Notes: a model not told the origin generated them from the sequence alone. Positions 20,747 to 30,800 are shown, counted from the first letter of the stretch. The stretch: DNA of 64,000 nucleotides from Rhodobacteraceae bacterium HTCC2150 (GCA_000169395.1 AAXZ01000001.1:868001-932000); one strand, 5' to 3'. Made by a program: numbers and translations.

Positions 20747-21991
20747 CTATGCAAGTATTCTGGGATCACGGCCCATATCAAGATCTGGAAAAATTGTGGA
20801 TTCTAACAACGATTTTTCGATGCCATAAAGATTATGCATTGCCCATGCCGCGTAACTACGCACATCCGTTGCAGGCATTAAATCACGGCCCCCATAAAGG
20901 TCACGGTCGCGTAAACCGGGCCATTTTCCATGTACCTTTGCCCCTGACAAGGCGCCGCCTGCCATGATCATTAGTCCACCGGTGCCATGATCGGTGCCGC
21001 CGGTACCATTTTCACGAACAGAACGTCCAAATTCTGTCATCGCCAAAACAGTGGTTTTTTCCCAAATTGGGCCAAGATCTTTTTTCAACGTAAGCAAGGC
21101 AGATTGCAGTTGCCCAGCTCCACGTTTTAGCGCTCTGGATTGGTTGTTGTGTGTATCCCAACCACCAATTGAAAAAGACGCAATGCGCGATTCTTCTTGC
21201 AAACGTGCGGCAGTGAATGACGCCAGTTGTCTAGGGGCGTCGGCCTTGCTGGCGGCCTTGTCGGTCATCATTTCCATGGACATTTGTGAAGGGAGTTCGC
21301 CATTTTCGTCGATCATTGCATTGGCATCTAAAGTTTGGGCCAAGTTCATGGCCTCGGTGCTAGCCATCTGAAATAGGGGATCATCATGATAAATCAGTTC
21401 CAGCAATGACCGGCTGGCTGGCGATATGTCTAATCGGGTTGAGGGCGCCCAATTTAAAACGGGGGCATCACCAGATAGAATTTGCAATTGATCCCGCCCA
21501 ACGGCGAATGCGGTTTTTGCATGCACACCGGGGACCGTTTGAAGTACCCGATTTAACCACCCATCTTTGATGCGCCCATCTGGTACGTCCAATCCAGTTC
21601 CTGCCTCTAGGATGTCTTGTCCGTCAAAATGACTTCGTTTGCTGCGATAGGGCGTTGATACCGCTTGGGCAAAGGCAAGTTCGCCCGCCTTCCACATTGG
21701 TATTAAGGCGCTGAACGCTGGATTTAATGCGTAAAACCCGTCGAGGCCATATTTTGTTAAGTTGCTTCCAGCCAGAATACCTGGGCGCAGGTTTTTATAA
21801 TTTTTGTCACCGATTGGCCGGACGACATCCAAGCCATCCATGCCGCCCCGTAAAACGATAATAACCAAGCGGTTGTCCCAAGGTGCCGATGCGGTCGTGA
21901 TGCAGGACACCAAAGGAAAAGCAGCCGCAGAACACCCCAAAATCGAAGCGCTTCGGGTTAGGAATTTTCGTCTGTTAAACTTGTTTTCCAC
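20747..21991 (-). CDS. DUF1501 family protein with Tat signal
   Basis: A 414-residue exported protein of the DUF1501 family, which is related to sulfatase/alkaline phosphatase folds. The N-terminus has a twin-arginine signal (FNRRKFLTRSASILG) and then RLVIIVLRGGMDGLDVV, the family's opening strand; TEFGRSVRENGTGGTDHGTGG is its most conserved region. It lies eight bases after the DUF1800 gene and the two form an operon, as they do in many bacteria. The biochemical role is not known; the Tat signal implies folding with a cofactor or metal before export. Confidence 0.9.
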   Translation of the reverse strand: MENKFNRRKFLTRSASILGCSAAAFPLVSCITTASAPWDNRLVIIVLRGGMDGLDVVRPIGDKNYKNLRPGILAGSNLTKYGLDGFYALNPAFSALIPMWKAGELAFAQAVSTPYRSKRSHFDGQDILEAGTGLDVPDGRIKDGWLNRVLQTVPGVHAKTAFAVGRDQLQILSGDAPVLNWAPSTRLDISPASRSLLELIYHDDPLFQMASTEAMNLAQTLDANAMIDENGELPSQMSMEMMTDKAASKADAPRQLASFTAARLQEESRIASFSIGGWDTHNNQSRALKRGAGQLQSALLTLKKDLGPIWEKTTVLAMTEFGRSVRENGTGGTDHGTGGLMIMAGGALSGAKVHGKWPGLRDRDLYGGRDLMPATDVRSYAAWAMHNLYGIEKSLLESTIFPDLDMGRDPRILA

Positions 21992-21999
21992 TTTGTTTC

Positions 22000-23385
22000 C
22001 TAACGGCGGTTAAAATCAGGTGAAGCAAGGATTAGGCCAATTCCTTCCCATCTGCTTTCGGCCGCTTTCGCGGCAAATCGCAAATTGTCGCTGGCAATGT
22101 CACCAAGGGCACTTTTCACAAATTCGCGCGGGTCTATATTTGAGCGTCGAAACGCGCGCGGCGCGGCCATGGCCCATTGAATGCGTCCCGCAAGGGATTG
22201 CGGTGAGGTCCATGCTTGGGCGTCCTCGGGCCATCCATCTGGTCCAGAAGGTTGTTGGAATGGTTGGTCCATCAACGCCAAAGGTCCAAGCAACAATCTT
22301 GAAACGTTCGTTTTATTCATGCCTAACAGCGTTCCCTGGCGAACCCCCAAAGCGCGTATGGCTGAAAATAAATATTCGTCAGGCCTTTTAATTTTCGCAC
22401 CAAAATTATTCCAGGCATCATCATGCGAAAGCATGGCTGCATATACGGCCATGAAATCCCCATTGCTTTTGGTATATGCCGAAGACATTTTTTCAAGAAT
22501 GTCATCGCCAGGTTCATCCGAAATAAAATGAACAGCTAATTTTTTGGTAATGTGTTTGGCGGTGTTTGGATGTTGTGCCAAATCCCTTAGAACCAGTTTA
22601 ATATCGTCAATACTAGGAAGGCCACCGCCATATTCCGTTCCTAAAATCGTTTCAGAACCTGGCTCGGCACGCGAAGGAACAAATTTTAATTCTCTTTGTA
22701 CGTTCCCAATTAAGCCTGTCAGCAATTCAGCCAATTGGCGAACGTCGTTCTGAGAATACGCTCCGGCAACACCCAACGTATGAAGCTCGAGAACTTCGCG
22801 GGCCAAGTTTTCATTTAAGCCACGACTTTTTGATATCCCAAAATCGGAATTGGGCCCGACAGAAGCATTCTGATCTAAATATACCAACATTACCGGATGT
22901 AATGTGGAGGCGAGCAACATATCGGTAAAGTTTCCGGCGACATAGGGGCGGATTGCTTCTGCGACAAAGCTTGAAACAAGGCCCTCATTGACTGTTCGTT
23001 TTGCACGTGTCGTAAAGTGATCCGTCCAAAACATAACCAGCCGTTCGCGAAATCCGTGGGGGCCATAGATTGGCTGTGCCATCGAGTTCAAAAGATCGGC
23101 TCTTTTGGTTTGATTTAACGTTTCTTTCGCGGCAAGAAAATTTGGCTCTTTGGTTTTATCCGTCTTACGTGCGCGATTAGTCTTGTCATAGGTCACCGAC
23201 AATTTTGCGCGGTCCCTGAATTGCGTGATTGGAAAAGAATTTGCCGCTAAGTCCACATTAGTCAATTGCGCGAGCAAGGCATCCGCGCCAGAAGGCGGGG
23301 TTTCGTTAGGGCTAAATCCTAGTCCGAACCTGATAGCTGAGTAAGTCGATTTGTTATTCACGCGCACCGCCTTTATTGTTACCAA
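22000..23385 (-). CDS. DUF1800 family protein
   Basis: A 461-residue protein of the DUF1800 family. Recognisable parts are the LVMFWTDHFTTRAKR segment, the NLAREVLELHTLG segment and the late KRPDEYLFSAIRALG segment. No obvious signal peptide is seen at the N-terminus, which begins with a basic stretch, whereas its partner DUF1501 has a Tat signal; the pair may be co-exported. Function unknown. The upstream start is uncertain by a few codons. Confidence 0.88.
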   Translation of the reverse strand: MVTIKAVRVNNKSTYSAIRFGLGFSPNETPPSGADALLAQLTNVDLAANSFPITQFRDRAKLSVTYDKTNRARKTDKTKEPNFLAAKETLNQTKRADLLNSMAQPIYGPHGFRERLVMFWTDHFTTRAKRTVNEGLVSSFVAEAIRPYVAGNFTDMLLASTLHPVMLVYLDQNASVGPNSDFGISKSRGLNENLAREVLELHTLGVAGAYSQNDVRQLAELLTGLIGNVQRELKFVPSRAEPGSETILGTEYGGGLPSIDDIKLVLRDLAQHPNTAKHITKKLAVHFISDEPGDDILEKMSSAYTKSNGDFMAVYAAMLSHDDAWNNFGAKIKRPDEYLFSAIRALGVRQGTLLGMNKTNVSRLLLGPLALMDQPFQQPSGPDGWPEDAQAWTSPQSLAGRIQWAMAAPRAFRRSNIDPREFVKSALGDIASDNLRFAAKAAESRWEGIGLILASPDFNRR

Positions 23386-23458
23386 ATTCTACTCAAGATG
23401 GCGAAACAATGAAAGGCGGTAGCATTGCCGGGTGGCGATCAATCGCCTATGTTTGAAA

Positions 23459-25426
23459 TCAATCTTCTGGCGGAAGAACGCGCAAGCGCAGTTCTCGAAG
23501 TTGTTCGTTCAATGGCTCGCTTGGGGCTTCCATCATCGAATCTTCGGCGCGTTGGTTCATTGGGAACATGATCACTTCGCGAATGTTCGCCTCGTCAGCC
23601 AACAACATTACGATACGATCAATACCTGCGGCACATCCACCGTGGGGGGGCGCGCCATAGGTGAAGGCCTTGACCATGCCGCCGAAGCGTTTCTTGACCT
23701 CGTCATTGCCATAACCAGCCAGCTCAAATGCTTTGAACATGATTTCAGGTTGGTGGTTCCGGATTGCACCCGAGATTAGCTCATAACCGTTACAAGCCAA
23801 ATCATACTGGTAACCAAGAACTTTAAGGGGATCTTGGTTCAATGCCTCAAGGCCACCTTGCGGCATCGAAAACGGGTTGTGGCTGAAATCAACTTTACCA
23901 GATTCCTCATCAACCTCGTACATTGGAAAATCAACGATCCAAGCAAAAGCAAAACGGTTTTCATCAACCAAGCCTAGTTGCTCACCAATTTCGGTACGCG
24001 CACGACCTGCAACAGCCTCAAACGCTTTGGGTTTACCGCCCAAGAAGAAGGCCGCGTCGCCAACACCAAGATCAAGTTGCTTGCGGATTGCTTCGGTGCG
24101 TTCTGGACCAATGTTTTTAGCCAATGGACCCGCGGCTTCTAGATATTCTTCGCGCAGCTGAACCGCTTTGTCTTCAGCACCTGCCGCAACCAGTGCACCG
24201 ATAAGATGCGAAAGAAACGGTGTTTTGATGCCTGAAACGGCCTGACCCTTTGAAACAGCGGCCATGCCCATCTTTTTGGCAACGGCTGCGTTCACGTCAG
24301 CAATCAATTCCATGAATGCATCGTCAACCTTAACGTCTGGTTTAGCCCGCCAGAAGATATAACCCATTCCAGGCAAACCCTCTTTTTGAGCGAATGCGTT
24401 CATCCGGTCACAGAATTTGCGGCTGCCGCCACCTGGGGCGGGGATGGCGCGAATTTGTGTGCCTTCTTGTTCAAGAAGCTTTGCAAAAATCGCAAAACCT
24501 GATCCTGCAAAGTGCTCGGACACAACTTGCATCTTAATTGGATTACGAAGGTCAGGTTTGTCTGTGCCATACCAAAGTTCACTGTCTGCATAGGAGATTT
24601 GTTCCCATGTTTGGTCAACTTTGCGACCCTTGCCGAATTCTTCGAATACGCCGCCAATTACTGGTTGGATTGTATCAAAAACATCTTGTTGCGTGACAAA
24701 CGACATTTCCAAATCCAGCTGATAGAAATCAGTGGGCGAACGGTCAGCGCGTGGGTCTTCGTCGCGGAAGCAAGGCGCGATTTGGAAATATTTGTCAAAG
24801 CCTGACACCATGATCAGCTGTTTGAACTGCTGGGGCGCCTGTGGAAGCGCGTAGAATTTGCCTGGATGCAAACGTGATGGCACCAAGAAATCACGCGCGC
24901 CTTCAGGGCTGGATGCCGTAATGATCGGTGTTTGGAATTCATTGAACCCCTGATCCCACATACGTTTGCGCATAGAGGCGACTACATTGCTGCGCAATAA
25001 CATGTTGTTTTGCAGCTTTTCGCGACGCAAATCCAAGAAGCGATATTTTAGACGGGTTTCTTCTGGGTATTCTTGATCGCCAAACACCATCAACGGCAAT
25101 TCAGCCGCGGCACCCAAAACCTCAATGTCGCGAATGAACACTTCGACTTCACCGGTTGGGATTTTGGTGTTGATCAGGCTTTCGTCGCGAGCCTTAACTT
25201 CGCCGTCAATTCGGATACACCATTCAGAGCGTACCTTTTCAACGTCTTTGAAAACAGGACTGTCTGGGTCAGCCAAAATTTGCGTCATGCCATAATGATC
25301 GCGCAAATCGATAAACAAAATACCGCCGTGATCGCGTACACGATGCACCCAACCAGAAAGGCGAATGGTTTCGCCAACGTTTGATTTATTCAACTGATTG
25401 CAGTTATGAGAGCGGAAACTGTGCAT
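23459..25426 (-). CDS. aspS: Aspartate-tRNA ligase with an internal insertion
   Basis: Charges tRNA-Asp (and, in organisms relying on GatCAB, possibly tRNA-Asn). At 655 residues it is about 60 longer than I expect for bacterial enzymes. The N-terminal OB fold, class II motif 2 ([21 protein letters not shown]) and motif 3 ([19 protein letters not shown]) are intact. The extra residues, about 361-428, sit between GYIFWR and [10 protein letters not shown], inside the bacterial GAD insertion domain where relatives have a short linker. The frame is open and the composition matches the host, so the insertion looks functional. Confidence 0.95.
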   Translation of the reverse strand: MHSFRSHNCNQLNKSNVGETIRLSGWVHRVRDHGGILFIDLRDHYGMTQILADPDSPVFKDVEKVRSEWCIRIDGEVKARDESLINTKIPTGEVEVFIRDIEVLGAAAELPLMVFGDQEYPEETRLKYRFLDLRREKLQNNMLLRSNVVASMRKRMWDQGFNEFQTPIITASSPEGARDFLVPSRLHPGKFYALPQAPQQFKQLIMVSGFDKYFQIAPCFRDEDPRADRSPTDFYQLDLEMSFVTQQDVFDTIQPVIGGVFEEFGKGRKVDQTWEQISYADSELWYGTDKPDLRNPIKMQVVSEHFAGSGFAIFAKLLEQEGTQIRAIPAPGGGSRKFCDRMNAFAQKEGLPGMGYIFWRAKPDVKVDDAFMELIADVNAAVAKKMGMAAVSKGQAVSGIKTPFLSHLIGALVAAGAEDKAVQLREEYLEAAGPLAKNIGPERTEAIRKQLDLGVGDAAFFLGGKPKAFEAVAGRARTEIGEQLGLVDENRFAFAWIVDFPMYEVDEESGKVDFSHNPFSMPQGGLEALNQDPLKVLGYQYDLACNGYELISGAIRNHQPEIMFKAFELAGYGNDEVKKRFGGMVKAFTYGAPPHGGCAAGIDRIVMLLADEANIREVIMFPMNQRAEDSMMEAPSEPLNEQLRELRLRVLPPED

Positions 25427-25593
25427 TTTACGGGCTTTCTAGGCGTATTTATGAAACGCTGTTGATAGACGGGTTAGGGGGCAAGTTGTCAAGGGGCAAA
25501 GGTCAGGAATCCATGACTCGCGTTCATGAAAGATTTCAAGTAAAGTGAATAGATAATTAACTACGTGATTAGTGAACGATTAAAAGGTCTGAC

Positions 25594-25722
25594 ATGGCAA
25601 TTTCTAATTCAGAACAATCTATTGAAATTTTTTCTAGAACAGAAAGACGAAAAGACTGGCAAAAACACATGGTTATTTGTCTAGCATTGGCAATATTGGC
25701 CGCAGGTGCGTTTTTCCTTTGA
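25594..25722 (+). CDS. Small single-pass membrane peptide (42 residues)
   Basis: A short frame beginning ATGGCAATTTCTAATTC, with AAAGG five to nine bases upstream. The product has a polar, basic N-terminal half (SRTERRKDWQKH) and a hydrophobic C-terminal half (VICLALAILAAGAFFL) that ends right at the stop, like a tail-anchored peptide or small inner-membrane protein. No family is recognised. It lies alone between divergent aspS and carB. The composition and ribosome site make it plausible, but no homology was tested. Confidence 0.5.
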   Translation: MAISNSEQSIEIFSRTERRKDWQKHMVICLALAILAAGAFFL

Positions 25723-25939
25723 TTCTTTAATTTACTGCATTTCTGGGTAATGGATTGGTCGGCTCGGTCATTTGGAAGCCTAAATTCACCCTTTCAAACA
25801 AATTCGATCATTTTTTGTGAAGTTGTGCAGAATTTCGGGTGGAATAGGTCTTGCACCTAAGGGCGTCAAAACGATAAACCCTCAACAATTTGCGCGATCC
25901 TGCCTATCGCGCCCAATGTTGTCACTTGGGGATCATCAT

Positions 25940-28900
25940 ATGCCAAAACGTTCAGATATTAATTCAATCATGATCATCGGTGCGGGCCCCATCGTGATTG
26001 GGCAAGCCTGCGAATTTGACTATTCAGGCGCACAAGCTTGTAAAGCCCTTCGCGAAGAAGGGTATCGTGTCATTCTGGTTAACTCTAATCCAGCAACGAT
26101 CATGACAGATCCTGGATTGGCTGATGCGACATATATTGAACCCATCACACCTGAAATTGTTGCAAAAATCATCGAAAAAGAACGTCCCGATGCATTGCTG
26201 CCAACGATGGGCGGGCAAACGGGTCTGAATACGTCTTTGGCCTTGGCTGACATGGGCGTTTTGGAAAAATTCAACGTTGAACTGATCGGGGCAAACCGCG
26301 CGGCCATCGAGATGGCTGAAGATCGCAAATTGTTCCGCGATGCCATGGATCGTATTGGTCTTGAAAATCCACGGGCAACAATTGTTACCGCACCTAAAGA
26401 TGAAAATGGCAAATTTGATCTTAAATCGGGCGTAGCAACAGCACTTGAGGCGCTTGAGGATATCGGATTACCCGCAATTATCCGCCCCGCTTTTACCCTA
26501 GGGGGTACCGGTGGTGGTGTTGCGTACAACCGTGAAGAATACGAACACTTTTGCCGAACTGGTATGGATGCTTCGCCAATGGGGCAGATACTTGTCGATG
26601 AGTCACTGCTTGGGTGGAAAGAGTTTGAGATGGAAGTTGTGCGCGACACAGCCGACAACGCCATCATTGTTTGTGCCATTGAAAATGTTGATCCAATGGG
26701 CGTGCACACGGGCGACAGTATAACTGTGGCGCCTGCATTGACGCTGACGGACAAAGAATACCAAATCATGCGCAACGACTCGATCGCTGTATTGCGCGAG
26801 ATTGGTGTTGAAACGGGTGGCTCTAACGTTCAATGGGCAATTAACCCAGCCGACGGACGTATGGTTGTCATTGAAATGAACCCACGCGTGTCACGTTCAT
26901 CTGCTTTGGCGTCCAAAGCCACAGGTTTCCCGATTGCCAAAATCGCGGCGAAACTGGCTGTTGGTTTCACGTTGGACGAATTGGACAATGACATCACAGG
27001 CGTAACACCTGCCAGCTTTGAGCCGACTATTGATTATGTCGTCACTAAAATTCCACGCTTTGCGTTTGAAAAATTTGCAGGATCTGAGCCATACCTGACG
27101 ACAGCGATGAAATCAGTTGGCGAAGTGATGGCAATTGGCCGTACGATCCATGAATCTCTGCAAAAAGCACTGGCGAGCATGGAGACGGGTTTAACCGGTT
27201 TTGACGAAGTTGAAATCGAAGGTGCGCCTGAAAAAACAGCTATTGTGGCGGCGATATCCAAACAAACACCTGACCGGATGCGCACCATTGCCCAAGCAAT
27301 GCGTCATGGATTGACCGATGATGAAATCCACGGCGTAACGTTGTTTGATCCTTGGTTCTTGGCGCGTATTCGCGAAATCGTTGATGCAGAAGCTGTTATT
27401 CAACGAGACGGTTTGCCCACGACAGAGGCTGGTTTGCGAAACGTGAAAATGTTGGGCTTCACTGATGCCCGTTTGGCAACCCTATCAGGCCAATCAGAAA
27501 CTGATGTTCGCCGCGCCCGTCGTGGATTAGGCGTGAACGCAGTGTTCAAGCGGATTGATACTTGTGGTGCCGAATTTGAGGCACAAACGCCCTATATGTA
27601 TTCAACCTATGAAAACCCAGTGATGGGCGAAGTAGAGTGCGAGGCGCGCCCTTCTGATCGCAAGAAGGTTGTTATTCTGGGGGGTGGTCCAAACCGCATC
27701 GGCCAGGGGATCGAGTTTGATTATTGCTGTTGTCACGCGTGCTATTCGCTGACGGATCAGGGCTATGAGACGATTATGATCAATTGTAACCCAGAAACGG
27801 TTTCTACGGATTATGACACGTCTGATCGCTTGTACTTTGAACCATTGTCTTTTGAACATGTGATGGAAATCCTACGTGTTGAACAGGAAAATGGCACCCT
27901 TCACGGCGTTATCGTTCAATTTGGTGGTCAAACACCACTTAAATTGGCCAATGCTTTGCACGATGAAGGTATCCCAATTTTGGGTACCACACCGGATGCC
28001 ATCGATTTGGCTGAAGACCGCGAACGTTTTCAGCAGTTGGTTCAATCGCTTGACTTGATGCAGCCAAAAAATGGCATTGCGCATTCTGACGCCGAGGCGA
28101 TGGCGATTGCTGATGAAGTTGGTTACCCACTGGTTATTCGTCCAAGTTACGTTTTGGGTGGCCGTGCGATGGAAATCGTCCGAGATACGCCTCAATTGGA
28201 ACGCTACATCAAAGAGGCGGTTGTTGTTTCTGGTGACAGCCCAGTTTTGCTGGACAGCTATCTTGCCGGTGCGATTGAGATCGACGTCGATGCAATTTGC
28301 GATGGGGAAACGGTGCATGTTGCTGGCATTATGCAACACATCGAAGAAGCCGGCGTGCACTCTGGTGATTCTGCGTGTTCCTTGCCGCCTTATTCATTGT
28401 CTGCTGAAATTATTACTGAATTGCACCGTCAAACAAAACTGTTGGCCCTCGCGTTGAATGTTGTGGGTTTGATGAATATTCAGTTTGCGGTGAAAGATGG
28501 CGATGTCTATTTGATCGAAGTGAACCCGCGTGCCTCTCGTACGGTGCCGTTTGTGGCCAAGGCCGTAAACTCACCTATCGCCAGTATTGCGGCGCGTGTC
28601 ATGGCTGGTGAAAAGCTAAGCGCATTCGATTTGGTTGATCCAAATATCGACAGTTTTGCCGTTAAAGAAGCCGTGTTGCCTTTCGCACGTTTTCCTGGTG
28701 TTGATACCGTTCTTGGTCCAGAAATGCGCTCAACAGGCGAGGTTATGGGGTCTGACAAAAACTTCCATCTCGCATTTCTAAAGGCGCAAATGGGGGCGGG
28801 TACGTCTTTGCCGACTGAAGGCAATGTTTTCATCTCGATTAAAGATTTTGACAAAACGCCGATGATGTTAGAGGCGGCACAAGTTTTGACCGAATTGGGA

Positions 28901-29212
28901 TTTGGTATCTTCGCAACTGGCGGCACCGCCGCATGGCTGAACGAGAATGGTGTGAGCTGTGAAAAGGTTCTTAAAGTTTACGAAGGACGCCCAAGCATTG
29001 TGGACCGTATGAAAGACGGCGACATTCATCTTGTAATGAATACAACTGAAAGCATGCAGGCGGTTAACGATAGCCGTGAAATTCGCTCGGTGGCATTGTA
29101 CGACAAAATTCCATATTTCACGACAGCAGCAGCCAGCCATGCAGCGGCATTGGCCATGAAGGCGGCGGTGCAAGGTGTGATTGGTGTAAAGTCGTTGCAA
29201 AACGCCAGCTAA
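25940..29212 (+). CDS. carB: Carbamoyl-phosphate synthase large subunit
   Basis: Makes carbamoyl phosphate from bicarbonate, ATP and ammonia delivered by CarA; it feeds arginine and pyrimidine synthesis. From the ATG at 25940 the product has 1090 residues. Two homologous ATP-grasp halves are visible, each with its own NP-binding start ([17 protein letters not shown] and [17 protein letters not shown]), and the last about 150 residues form the MGS-like regulatory domain ([10 protein letters not shown]). Upstream codons from 25817 lack a ribosome site. carA is not adjacent. A long hairpin follows. Confidence 0.97.
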   Translation: MPKRSDINSIMIIGAGPIVIGQACEFDYSGAQACKALREEGYRVILVNSNPATIMTDPGLADATYIEPITPEIVAKIIEKERPDALLPTMGGQTGLNTSLALADMGVLEKFNVELIGANRAAIEMAEDRKLFRDAMDRIGLENPRATIVTAPKDENGKFDLKSGVATALEALEDIGLPAIIRPAFTLGGTGGGVAYNREEYEHFCRTGMDASPMGQILVDESLLGWKEFEMEVVRDTADNAIIVCAIENVDPMGVHTGDSITVAPALTLTDKEYQIMRNDSIAVLREIGVETGGSNVQWAINPADGRMVVIEMNPRVSRSSALASKATGFPIAKIAAKLAVGFTLDELDNDITGVTPASFEPTIDYVVTKIPRFAFEKFAGSEPYLTTAMKSVGEVMAIGRTIHESLQKALASMETGLTGFDEVEIEGAPEKTAIVAAISKQTPDRMRTIAQAMRHGLTDDEIHGVTLFDPWFLARIREIVDAEAVIQRDGLPTTEAGLRNVKMLGFTDARLATLSGQSETDVRRARRGLGVNAVFKRIDTCGAEFEAQTPYMYSTYENPVMGEVECEARPSDRKKVVILGGGPNRIGQGIEFDYCCCHACYSLTDQGYETIMINCNPETVSTDYDTSDRLYFEPLSFEHVMEILRVEQENGTLHGVIVQFGGQTPLKLANALHDEGIPILGTTPDAIDLAEDRERFQQLVQSLDLMQPKNGIAHSDAEAMAIADEVGYPLVIRPSYVLGGRAMEIVRDTPQLERYIKEAVVVSGDSPVLLDSYLAGAIEIDVDAICDGETVHVAGIMQHIEEAGVHSGDSACSLPPYSLSAEIITELHRQTKLLALALNVVGLMNIQFAVKDGDVYLIEVNPRASRTVPFVAKAVNSPIASIAARVMAGEKLSAFDLVDPNIDSFAVKEAVLPFARFPGVDTVLGPEMRSTGEVMGSDKNFHLAFLKAQMGAGTSLPTEGNVFISIKDFDKTPMMLEAAQVLTELGFGIFATGGTAAWLNENGVSCEKVLKVYEGRPSIVDRMKDGDIHLVMNTTESMQAVNDSREIRSVALYDKIPYFTTAAASHAAALAMKAAVQGVIGVKSLQNAS

Positions 29213-29240
29213 TTGAACGCCTTGCCTTTAGGTCAGCTTT

Positions 29241-29280
29241 TTCAAAGAATTTTGCTCACAGTTGAGTGAAATTCTTTGAA
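29241..29280. repeat. Long inverted repeat (18-bp stem) after carB
   Basis: Arms TTCAAAGAATTT and AAATTCTTTGAA match perfectly (12 pairs). Inside, two wobble pairs and a CTCA/TGAG stem close a CAGT loop, giving an almost continuous 18-pair hairpin. It starts 28 bases after the carB stop. No T run follows, so it is not a classical intrinsic terminator; it may protect the transcript 3' end. Confidence 0.7.
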
Positions 29281-29404
29281 AACTGAAAATATTCGAATTT
29301 TGAAAGATTAAAACGCAAGTATTAAGATTTCTAAAGCGTTTTGAGCAGTTTTTCGTTTTTCGGTAACGCCGCCCAAATTCAATGATTCTATAGAAAATTG
29401 TGCC

Positions 29405-29617
29405 TTAGGTTGAAGATTCATCTTCAAGGTGCAACTTCATTTCCAACAGCACTTGTTGAATTTCTGTCGTTTCACGAAGCAACCTTTTCGCCTCATTGAT
29501 CGAGATGATCCCATCCGCAATCGACAAGTTATATTCGCCCATTAAAGACGCAAATCGTTGGCTAAGGGCCACAACGTTTGCATTTACACCACTGGTTCGC
29601 AGTTCTTTGTTGTCATT
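29405..29617 (-). pseudogene. Downstream part of the HTH gene, same frame after a TAA
   Basis: Directly after the TAA that ends the gene at 29618-29860, the same frame stays open for 70 codons to a second TAA. It reads NDNKELRTSGVNANVVALSQ, then a helical, heptad-like segment with LRETTEIQQVLLEMKLHLED. There is no in-frame ATG at the beginning (a GTG is available at GTGGCCCTTAGC), and the out-of-frame ATG at the junction soon meets a stop. The simplest reading is the C-terminal half of one ~151-codon gene cut by a nonsense codon; readthrough or an independent start is possible. Confidence 0.5.
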
Positions 29618-29860
29618 TTAACTTATTGTTATTCCACCTAAATCTGCAAGTGCAGACGTGACATGAGGAAAGCTAGAGGCTTGTTCTAGCGCTGCAACCG
29701 CATCCACAGGCATAAATCTATCAGCGTGTTCTGGGGCCGAAGAATAGTAACGACCCAAGGTTGCCTTAGACTTGCCAGTCAATGCACAGGCCGCTTCAAA
29801 ACCCACATCCTTGACCAATGCCTCGGTGTGTTTCTTTAGATATCCACCATTATTCCCCAT
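29618..29860 (-). CDS. Small helix-turn-helix-like protein, probably the N-terminal half of a split gene
   Basis: An 80-residue protein. Residues about 14-40 (VKDVGFEAACALTGKSKATL) look like a helix-turn-helix of a phage CII or Cro-like type, followed by a tyrosine-rich turn and a helix (MPVDAVAALEQAS). It is likely a DNA-binding regulator; no precise family is claimed. The stop TAA is followed in the same frame by 70 more open codons. A structured segment lies 122 bases upstream of its ATG and could be its leader. The start has AGAGAGTGG upstream, a weak ribosome site. Confidence 0.6.
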   Translation of the reverse strand: MGNNGGYLKKHTEALVKDVGFEAACALTGKSKATLGRYYSSAPEHADRFMPVDAVAALEQASSFPHVTSALADLGGITIS

Positions 29861-29899
29861 GGTCCACTCTCTGCTTTTCTTGTTTCTTTATTAAGAAGG

Positions 29900-29922
29900 G
29901 GGAAAACCGAAACGGCTTTCCC
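29900..29922. other. Hairpin between the candidate RNA and the HTH gene
   Basis: Inverted repeat GGGAAAACCG / CGGCTTTCCC, three-base loop; one A-C mismatch on the + strand is a G-U pair on the minus strand. On the + strand it is followed by ATTTTTG, on the minus strand by a C/T-rich stretch. It could end the upstream RNA or sit in the HTH leader. Confidence 0.4.
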
Positions 29923-29982
29923 ATTTTTGCTATGACAGAATCTGCGTAATTTTCAAGGTATTCCAGACATTGTTTGGAATGC

Positions 29983-30154
29983 GTGCGCGTGGTCGGAGCT
30001 GGTTCCGGTGCGTTTGCCCAGTGGATGATGCAAAGTCCCTAACTTTGCTGTTAACCGTCTTTGGGCCTAACATTGGGAACAGACAAGGATCGTCCCCAGG
30101 CTTCCGCCAGTCCTTGTTGATGTCTCATATGTCGTGATTTTCCGACCACCGCAC
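29983..30154 (-). ncRNA. Candidate structured RNA (orphan RNA or long leader)
   Basis: A GC-richer island between the HTH gene and tdk folds into nested helices: a closing stem of 14 pairs with one bulge (29983-29997 with 30141-30154), an arm 29999-30006/30075-30082 enclosing 30016-30020/30062-30066 and a perfect hairpin 30030-30036/30042-30048, and a second arm 30083-30089/30111-30117 capped by 30099-30101/30106-30108. On the minus strand the last loop is GGAA, a GNRA tetraloop, and a TATGAA box lies at 30162-30167, so the minus strand is preferred. No protein frame spans it. I do not recognise a known family; 6S RNA is the nearest possibility and SRP or tmRNA signatures are absent. Confidence 0.5.
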
Positions 30155-30218
30155 TGCAAGTTTCATAAGACGTAAATCTAAACTTGAACCCATCGCTCGT
30201 CACGGTTAGGCCATTTAG

Positions 30219-30800
30219 ATGGCCAAACTATATTTTCACTATTCGACGATGAATGCAGGCAAGTCGACAATTTTGCTGCAGGCATCTCACAACTACATCG
30301 AACGCGGAATGCAGACCTATCTGATTACCGCACAGCTGGATAATAGGGCAGGGGATGCGCGGATCGCCTCGCGCATTGGCATTGGTGCCAGTGCAGATAC
30401 TTTTTCAGATGAAACCGATCTGTTTGCCAAGATTCAAACGCGGCTGGAAACAGGGCCTTGCGCCTGTATTTTCATCGACGAAGCGCAATTTCTATCTGAT
30501 GAACAAGTCTGGCAATTGGCCCGAGTTGTTGACGATTTGAATGTGCCGGTGATGTGTTACGGGTTGCGCGTGGATTTTCGTGGTAAGTTGTTTCCTGGGT
30601 CCGCAACATTATTGGCGTTGGCAGACGTCATGCGCGAAGTAAGAACCATTTGTCATTGTGGAAAAAAGGCCACGATGGTTGTACGTCGCGATGAAGACGG
30701 CAAGGTGTTGGCTGATGGTGAACAGGTTCAGGTAGGTGGAAACGAAACCTATTTGTCATTGTGCCGTGTTCATTGGCGCCAAGCAGTAAACGCAGATTAA
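30219..30800 (+). CDS. tdk: Thymidine kinase
   Basis: Salvages thymidine to dTMP using ATP. The 193-residue type II enzyme has the P-loop STMNAGKS at 9-16, the Walker B IDEAQ at 86-90, the lasso-loop tyrosine region, and a zinc site formed by C145, C147, C182 and H185. The ATG lies just after ...GGCCATTTAG, and no good ribosome site is visible. Its stop TAA overlaps the stop of the convergent dehydrogenase gene. Confidence 0.95.
   Translation: MAKLYFHYSTMNAGKSTILLQASHNYIERGMQTYLITAQLDNRAGDARIASRIGIGASADTFSDETDLFAKIQTRLETGPCACIFIDEAQFLSDEQVWQLARVVDDLNVPVMCYGLRVDFRGKLFPGSATLLALADVMREVRTICHCGKKATMVVRRDEDGKVLADGEQVQVGGNETYLSLCRVHWRQAVNAD

Noticed and set aside
29900-29922. Plus-strand terminator reading of the GGGAAAACCG hairpin
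   Set aside because: No gene on the plus strand upstream needs it; kept only as a hairpin of unknown role.
29983-30154. Assigning the structured segment to 6S, SRP or tmRNA
   Set aside because: No SRP domain IV loop, no tmRNA acceptor/TpsiC pattern. 6S is possible but the fold has two arms rather than one rod, so no name is given.
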